Shown: positions 5,095 through 8,464 of the stretch, piece after piece
Position numbering within the stretch: the first letter of the stretch is position 1
Layout of the letters: every line of letters starts with the position of its first letter
NCBI GenBank assembly: GCA_019348335.1
Contig: JAHWJR010000053.1
Location: forward strand, 1 to 8,464
Reading direction: 5' to 3'
From: Actinomycetota bacterium
Lineage (GTDB): Bacteria; Actinomycetota; Acidimicrobiia; Acidimicrobiales; CADCSY01
DNA: 8,464 nt
Program-made: the position numbers and the translations under genes
Notes under the pieces: generated by a model
What the model was told of the DNA's origin: nothing
Databases searched by the model: none
What the model saw: only the letters and a program-made list of their open reading frames with translations

Positions 5095-6189
5095 ATGAGC
5101 GCTCCACGACTGTCCTGCGTGGTGCTGGCCGCCGGCGAGGGGACCCGCATGCGGTCGGCCCGGCCCAAGCCGCTGCACCTGCTGTCGGGGCGGGCCATGC
5201 TGCTGCACGTCCTCGACGTGATGGCCGCCGTCCCCGTGGATCGCTCGGTCGTGGTGATCGGCCACGGCGCCGAGCGGGTGACCAAGAAGTTGGTCGACGA
5301 CGGACCCGCCGACCTGGTGATCGACTTCGTGGAGCAGGCCGTGCAGCGGGGCACGGGCGACGCCCTCATGGTGGCCCTCACCGCCTTCCCCGACGACGAC
5401 CTCGACGACGAGGACCTGCTGGTCCTGCCCGGCGATGCACCCCTGCTGCGGCCGGACACGGTCACCGCACTGGTGGAGACCCACCGGGCGGCGGGAGCGG
5501 CGGCGACGCTGCTGAGCGCCCGGGTCCCCGATCCCACCGGCTACGGCCGGGTGGTGCGGGGCAGGGGCGACGCCGTGCGCCGCATCGTCGAGCAGGGCGA
5601 CGCCACGCCCGAGGAGGCGGCCATCGACGAGGTGGCGACCTCGATCTACTGCTTCCGGCGCAGCGTGCTGGCGCCGGCCCTGCGCCGGCTCAGCCCCGAG
5701 AACAGCCAGGGTGAGTACTACCTGACCGACGTGGTGGAGGTGCTGGCCCAGGCCGGTTACCCGGTGGCCTCCTACGAGGCGGAGGACCCGATGGAGGCCA
5801 TCGGCGTCAACGACCGGGCCCAGCTGGCGGTGGCCGAGGCCGAGCTGCGCCGGCGGACCAACCGGCGGTGGATGGCGCGGGGCGTGGCCATGCTCGATCC
5901 CGACCGCACCTACGTGGAGAGCGGCGTGCAGCTGGCCTCCGACGTGACCCTCTTCCCCGGCACCCTTCTCCAGGGCGCCACCGTGGTGGGCGAGGGGGCC
6001 GAGATCGGGCCCGACACCCGCCTGGCCGACTGCGTGGTGGGCGCCGGCGCCGTGGTGTCCCACACCGTGGGCAGCGACGCCGAGGTGGGGGAAGGCGCCA
6101 ACGTGGGGCCCTTCGCCTATCTCGCCCCCGGGACGACCGTGCCGCCCGGGGCCGTCACCGGAGCGTTCTACACTGCCCCCAGGAGCTGA
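5095..6189 (+). CDS. glmU: GlmU-like N-acetylglucosamine-1-phosphate uridylyltransferase, lacking the acetyltransferase site
   Basis: GlmU makes UDP-GlcNAc for peptidoglycan: its C-terminal left-handed beta-helix acetylates GlcN-1-P and its N-terminal Rossmann domain attaches UMP. Here the N-terminal domain is whole: LAAGEGTRM (11-19), PKPLH with Lys25, Q-x-GTG, PGDAPLL, DPTGYGR, the VEQ glutamate, QGEYYLTD and the GVND asparagine. The beta-helix begins (VTLFPGTLLQGATVVGEG...) but the protein stops at residue 364, just after the GPFAYLAPGT segment. Known GlmU proteins (about 450-495 residues) continue through GHLTYLGD and the acetyl-CoA residues, all absent here. prs starts 15 nt later, so no frameshifted remainder can be hidden. 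The usual EINTG asparagine is replaced (EVATS). ATG 5095 has AAGG 4 nt upstream. UMP transfer to a sugar phosphate is likely; GlcN-1-P acetylation must come from elsewhere. Confidence 0.85.
   Translation: MSAPRLSCVVLAAGEGTRMRSARPKPLHLLSGRAMLLHVLDVMAAVPVDRSVVVIGHGAERVTKKLVDDGPADLVIDFVEQAVQRGTGDALMVALTAFPDDDLDDEDLLVLPGDAPLLRPDTVTALVETHRAAGAAATLLSARVPDPTGYGRVVRGRGDAVRRIVEQGDATPEEAAIDEVATSIYCFRRSVLAPALRRLSPENSQGEYYLTDVVEVLAQAGYPVASYEAEDPMEAIGVNDRAQLAVAEAELRRRTNRRWMARGVAMLDPDRTYVESGVQLASDVTLFPGTLLQGATVVGEGAEIGPDTRLADCVVGAGAVVSHTVGSDAEVGEGANVGPFAYLAPGTTVPPGAVTGAFYTAPRS
6169..6174 (+). promoter_or_regulatory. Candidate -10 box for prs, inside the end of glmU
   Basis: TACACT lies within the last codons of glmU. 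It would start transcription near 6181, giving a leader of about 24 nt with a GGGGG tract (6193-6197) before the GTG at 6205. The same hexamer precedes rplY. No -35 is evident. Upstream, 6126-6151 can form a 7-bp CCCCGGG/CCCGGGG stem, but that is coding sequence. Confidence 0.3.
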
Positions 6190-6204
6190 CGCGGGGGTAG
6201 TCAC

Positions 6205-7194
6205 GTGGGGATGGAGCTGGTCACCAAGAAGACCCTGCAGATCCTGACCGGGCGCACCCACCCCGCCCTGGCCGGTGAGATCGCCCTCCACCTCGGGGTG
6301 AGCCTGTCCGAGCGGGTGTTGGCCAACTTCGCCAACACCGAGGTGCGCTGCCGCTTCGCCGAGTCGGTGCGGGGCAGCGACGTGTTCGTCGTCCAGACCC
6401 ACGCCGCCGCCGACGGCCGCTCGGTCAACGACGCCATCCTCGAGCAGCTCATCATGATCGAGACGGCCAAGCGGGCGTCGGCCAAGCGCATCACCGCCGT
6501 GTGCCCCTACTACGGCTACTCCCGCCAGGACCGCAAGAGCCAGGGTCGTGAGCCCATCACCGCCAAGTTGGTGGCCGATCTGCTGCGCACCGCCGGCGCC
6601 AACCGGGTCCTCAGCGTCGACCTGCACTCCGGCCAGATCCAGGGCTTCTTCAACGGTCCCTTCGACCACCTGACCGCCATGCCCGTGCTGGTCGACTACC
6701 TCAAGCAGCACGTCGAGGACGACGTGGTGATCGTCGCCCCCGACGCCGGCAGGGTCAAGGCGGCCGAGCGCTACTCCCGCCACCTGGGTGCCGACATGGC
6801 GTCGGTCTACAAGCGCCGCAAGAAGGGCGACGTCAACCAGGTCGAGGCGCTGGCCGTGATGGGCGACGTGGTCGGGCGCCGGTGCGTCATCGTCGACGAC
6901 ATGATCGACACGGCCAACACCATCGTCGCCGCCGCCCAGCAGCTCAAGGCGCACGGCGCCACCGAGGTGTGGGCCATGGCCACCCACGGGCTCTTCTCCG
7001 GCCCCGCCATCGACCGGCTCAAGAACTCGGTGATCGACCGGATCGTCATCACCAACACCCTGCCGCAGCCCCCGGACCACCAGCTCGACAAGGTGGAGGT
7101 GCTCTCCATCGCCGGCGTCATCGCCGACGCCATCGACGCCGTGTTCGAGGACACGTCGGTGTCGGAGATCTTCGGCGGAGAAAACCAGGCCTGA
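6205..7194 (+). CDS. prs: Ribose-phosphate pyrophosphokinase (PRPP synthetase)
   Basis: Transfers pyrophosphate from ATP to ribose 5-phosphate, giving PRPP for purines, pyrimidines, histidine, tryptophan, NAD and (in actinobacteria) decaprenyl-phosphoribose for the wall. Class I features in the 329-residue protein: FANTEV near the N-terminus, YYGYSRQDRKSQGREPI for ATP binding, DLHSGQIQGFF, the catalytic flexible loop YKRRKKGDVNQ, and the PRPP-binding loop VDDMIDTANT around 230-239. In that loop the usual TGGT/TAGT glycine is Asn238, an unusual change. Length is normal (310-330). GTG 6205 is preceded by GGGGG at 7-nt spacing; ATG 6211, two codons later, is an alternative with an over-long spacing. 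It follows glmU by 15 nt and probably shares its transcript, with a possible internal promoter. Confidence 0.97.
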   Translation: MGMELVTKKTLQILTGRTHPALAGEIALHLGVSLSERVLANFANTEVRCRFAESVRGSDVFVVQTHAAADGRSVNDAILEQLIMIETAKRASAKRITAVCPYYGYSRQDRKSQGREPITAKLVADLLRTAGANRVLSVDLHSGQIQGFFNGPFDHLTAMPVLVDYLKQHVEDDVVIVAPDAGRVKAAERYSRHLGADMASVYKRRKKGDVNQVEALAVMGDVVGRRCVIVDDMIDTANTIVAAAQQLKAHGATEVWAMATHGLFSGPAIDRLKNSVIDRIVITNTLPQPPDHQLDKVEVLSIAGVIADAIDAVFEDTSVSEIFGGENQA

Positions 7195-7206
7195 GCCCGG
7201 GCTGCC

Positions 7207-7212
7207 TACACT
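7207..7212 (+). promoter_or_regulatory. Probable -10 box of rplY (leaderless)
   Basis: TACACT ends 8 nt before the rplY ATG, which would start the transcript at or within 2 nt of the start codon. The intervening bases are pyrimidine-rich, with no Shine-Dalgarno sequence. rplY can thus be expressed separately from prs, which ends 26 nt before the ATG. Confidence 0.5.
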
Positions 7213-7220
7213 CGGTCCTC

Positions 7221-7907
7221 ATGGCAGAGCAGGCGTTGCAGGCAGAGGCGGGTCGGGCGACCGGTTCCCGGGCATCCAGGCGGTTGCGGGCGCAGGACAA
7301 GATCCCCGCCGTGGTGTACGGGCACGGCATCGATCCGGTGTCGGTCGCCGTCGTCCGGAGGGAACTGCGTGCCGCGCTGACCACCGAGGCGGGCATGAAC
7401 GCCCTCATCGACCTCGGCGTCGACGGGCAGCAGCACCTGACCATCGTGCGAGACGTGCAGCGCGACCCGGTGCGCAACGTGGTCACCCACGTCGACTTCG
7501 TGGTGGTGCGCCGTGACGAGATCATCTCCGTGGAGGTGCCGATCGTGCTCACCGGCGTCGCCGAGGAGGTCAAGCGGGAGACGGGCACCGTGGACCAGGT
7601 GCTGTTCGAGCTCACCGTCTCGGCCACGCCGGGCACCATCCCCAACGAGTTCGTGTACGACATCTCCGGCATGGTGATCGGCGACAGCGTCCGGGTCGGC
7701 GACCTGCCCCTGCCGTCGGGCGTGACCACCGAGGTCGATCCCGAGGAGCCGGTGGCGGTCGCCCAGGTGAGCCGGGCGACCATCGAGGCCGAGCAGCTCG
7801 AGGCCGAAGCCGCCGAGGAGGCGGCCGAGGCCGAGGGCGGCGAAGGCGAAGCCGCCGAGGGCGAGGGCGCCGGCGGCGAGGAATCCGCGGACCAAGCCCA
7901 GGGCTAG
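7221..7907 (+). CDS. rplY: 50S ribosomal protein bL25, Ctc/TL5 type
   Basis: Binds 5S rRNA in the large subunit; the longer Ctc form is a general-stress protein in some bacteria. The 228-residue protein has an N-terminal L25 domain (about 1-95; GSRASRRLRAQDKIPAVVYG, then the HVDFVVV strand) and a C-terminal TL5 beta domain (about 96-185; VPIVLTGVAEEVK, then SGMVIGDSVRVGDL and LPSGV). Residues 186-228 form a disordered acidic Glu/Ala/Gly tail with repeated EAAE and GEGE units, common in actinobacterial Ctc proteins and differing from the 94-residue E. coli L25. ATG 7221 is the start that gives a normal N-terminus; the frame stays open much further upstream, but inside prs. pth follows after 12 nt. 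Confidence 0.96.
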   Translation: MAEQALQAEAGRATGSRASRRLRAQDKIPAVVYGHGIDPVSVAVVRRELRAALTTEAGMNALIDLGVDGQQHLTIVRDVQRDPVRNVVTHVDFVVVRRDEIISVEVPIVLTGVAEEVKRETGTVDQVLFELTVSATPGTIPNEFVYDISGMVIGDSVRVGDLPLPSGVTTEVDPEEPVAVAQVSRATIEAEQLEAEAAEEAAEAEGGEGEAAEGEGAGGEESADQAQG

Positions 7908-7909
7908 GA

Positions 7910-7922
7910 CACCGACTCGGTG
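7910..7922 (+). other. Small hairpin covering the pth start codon
   Basis: CACCG (7910-7914) pairs with CGGTG (7918-7922) around the loop ACT, placing the GTG start codon (7920-7922) in the stem. The five pairs, four of them G-C, could lower initiation unless ribosomes finishing rplY, whose stop is 3 nt upstream of the stem, melt it. A regulatory role is inferred only from the base pairing. Confidence 0.35.
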
Positions 7923-8464
7923 CGCCTGCTCGGCCGCCGCGGCGCCGACGACGCAAGCCGCGGCCGCCTCGCCGACCTGCTGGTCGTGGGTCTGGCCAAC
8001 CCCGGGGACGAGTACGCCGGCACCCGCCACAACGTGGGTGCCGAGGTGGTCGCCGTGCTCGCCGGCCGTCACGACGCCCGGCTCAAGCGGGCGGTGGGGC
8101 GAGCGCTCTCCGCCGAGGTGCGCACCGGCGACCGGCTGCTCGTGCTCGCCGTGCCCGGCACCTACATGAACCTCTCGGGTGAGGCCGTCGGCCCCCTGGT
8201 GCGCCGGTACTGCCCGGAGGACCCCGGGCGGCTGGTGGTGATCCACGACGAGCTCGACCTGCCTCCCGGGCGGATCAAGGTGAAGGTGGGCGGCGGGCTG
8301 GCCGGGCACAACGGCCTGAAGTCGATCAAGTCGCACCTGCACACCGACGCCTTCGTGCGGGTGCGCATCGGGATCGGCAAGCCGCCGGGGCGCCAGTCGG
8401 GTGCCGACTACGTGCTGCGCCGTCCGGGCAAGGCCGAGCGGGCCGAGCTCGACGTGGCCGTGCA
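7920..8464 (+). CDS. pth: Peptidyl-tRNA hydrolase (3' end cut off by the window)
   Basis: Cleaves peptidyl-tRNA released from stalled ribosomes so that tRNAs can be reused. The visible 181 codons hold every Pth active-site motif: GLANPGDEY with Asn27, TRHNVG with catalytic His37, TYMN with Met83-Asn84, HDELDLPPG with Asp110, GGLAGHNGL with Asn131, then RVRIGIGKPPG and DYVL. Only the C-terminal helix, roughly 15-30 residues, should lie beyond the window. GTG 7920 is the first start codon after the rplY stop in the same frame. It adds about 19 residues (many Arg, Asp, Gly) before the usual first strand LLVVGL; the next in-frame GTG (7986) would cut into that strand. AGGA (7906-7909) lies 10 nt upstream, overlapping the rplY stop. 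The rplY-pth pairing is conserved in actinobacteria. Confidence 0.96.
   Translation, partial: MRLLGRRGADDASRGRLADLLVVGLANPGDEYAGTRHNVGAEVVAVLAGRHDARLKRAVGRALSAEVRTGDRLLVLAVPGTYMNLSGEAVGPLVRRYCPEDPGRLVVIHDELDLPPGRIKVKVGGGLAGHNGLKSIKSHLHTDAFVRVRIGIGKPPGRQSGADYVLRRPGKAERAELDVAV

Noticed and set aside
4916..5107. N-terminal extension of the bS22-like protein to 5107
   Set aside because: The extra 64 codons run antisense through the tRNA-Gln gene, and homologues are 32-33 residues long and begin at MGS.
6126..6151. CCCCGGG/CCCGGGG stem near the end of glmU as a terminator
   Set aside because: It is within coding sequence, has a 12-nt loop and no U-tract, and prs follows closely, so read-through is expected.
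3753..7080. Long minus-strand open frames across rsmA, ispE, glmU and prs
   Set aside because: They run through the tRNA-Gln gene and several proven plus-strand genes, and their composition is that of GC-driven shadow frames.

Overview
The window is a GC-rich (roughly 70% by eye) actinobacterial chromosome segment carrying the conserved cluster metG - tatD - cell-wall protein - rsmA/ksgA - ispE - tRNA-Gln - glmU - prs - rplY - pth. The same order is known from Mycobacterium and relatives (metS, tatD, rpfB, ksgA, ispE, then glmU, prsA, rplY, pth). A 32-residue AURKAIP1/COX24-type ribosomal protein, GTG starts, and several starts with no Shine-Dalgarno sequence but a TAnnnT box 6-9 nt upstream also fit an actinobacterium. 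The long Thr/Pro linker in the secreted protein resembles those of the Acidimicrobiia-type deep lineages; this finer placement is an inference.

Layout. Positions 1-137 hold a short inverted repeat, a possible truncated divergent reading frame and the metG -10 box. The first plus-strand block (138-4805) contains methionyl-tRNA synthetase, a TatD deoxyribonuclease, a membrane-anchored or secreted RlpA-like double-psi beta-barrel protein, 16S rRNA dimethyladenosine transferase and the MEP-pathway kinase IspE. The last three are joined by 4-nt GTGA stop/start overlaps. A tiny ribosomal protein gene lies on the minus strand (4817-4915), tail-to-tail with ispE and divergent from tRNA-Gln(TTG) (4983-5053). 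The second plus-strand block holds a GlmU-like nucleotidyltransferase that stops before its acetyltransferase active site, ribose-phosphate pyrophosphokinase, ribosomal protein bL25 (Ctc form) and peptidyl-tRNA hydrolase, which runs off the right edge.

Function. The genes serve translation (MetRS, RsmA, bS22-like, tRNA-Gln, bL25, Pth), precursor supply (IspE for isoprenoids, Prs for PRPP, the GlmU-like enzyme for nucleotide sugars) and cell-wall work (RlpA-like). This is mainly a housekeeping region with no defence system, mobile element or CRISPR. The points of interest are the GlmU-like protein lacking its acetyltransferase part and carrying active-site changes, the RlpA-like protein in the slot that rpfB occupies in mycobacteria, an RlpA-like start that seems to lie upstream of any ATG/GTG/TTG codon, the minimal ribosomal protein gene on the opposite strand, an unusual residue in the Prs PRPP loop, and a recurring TAC-N-Y-T box consistent with leaderless or near-leaderless transcripts.
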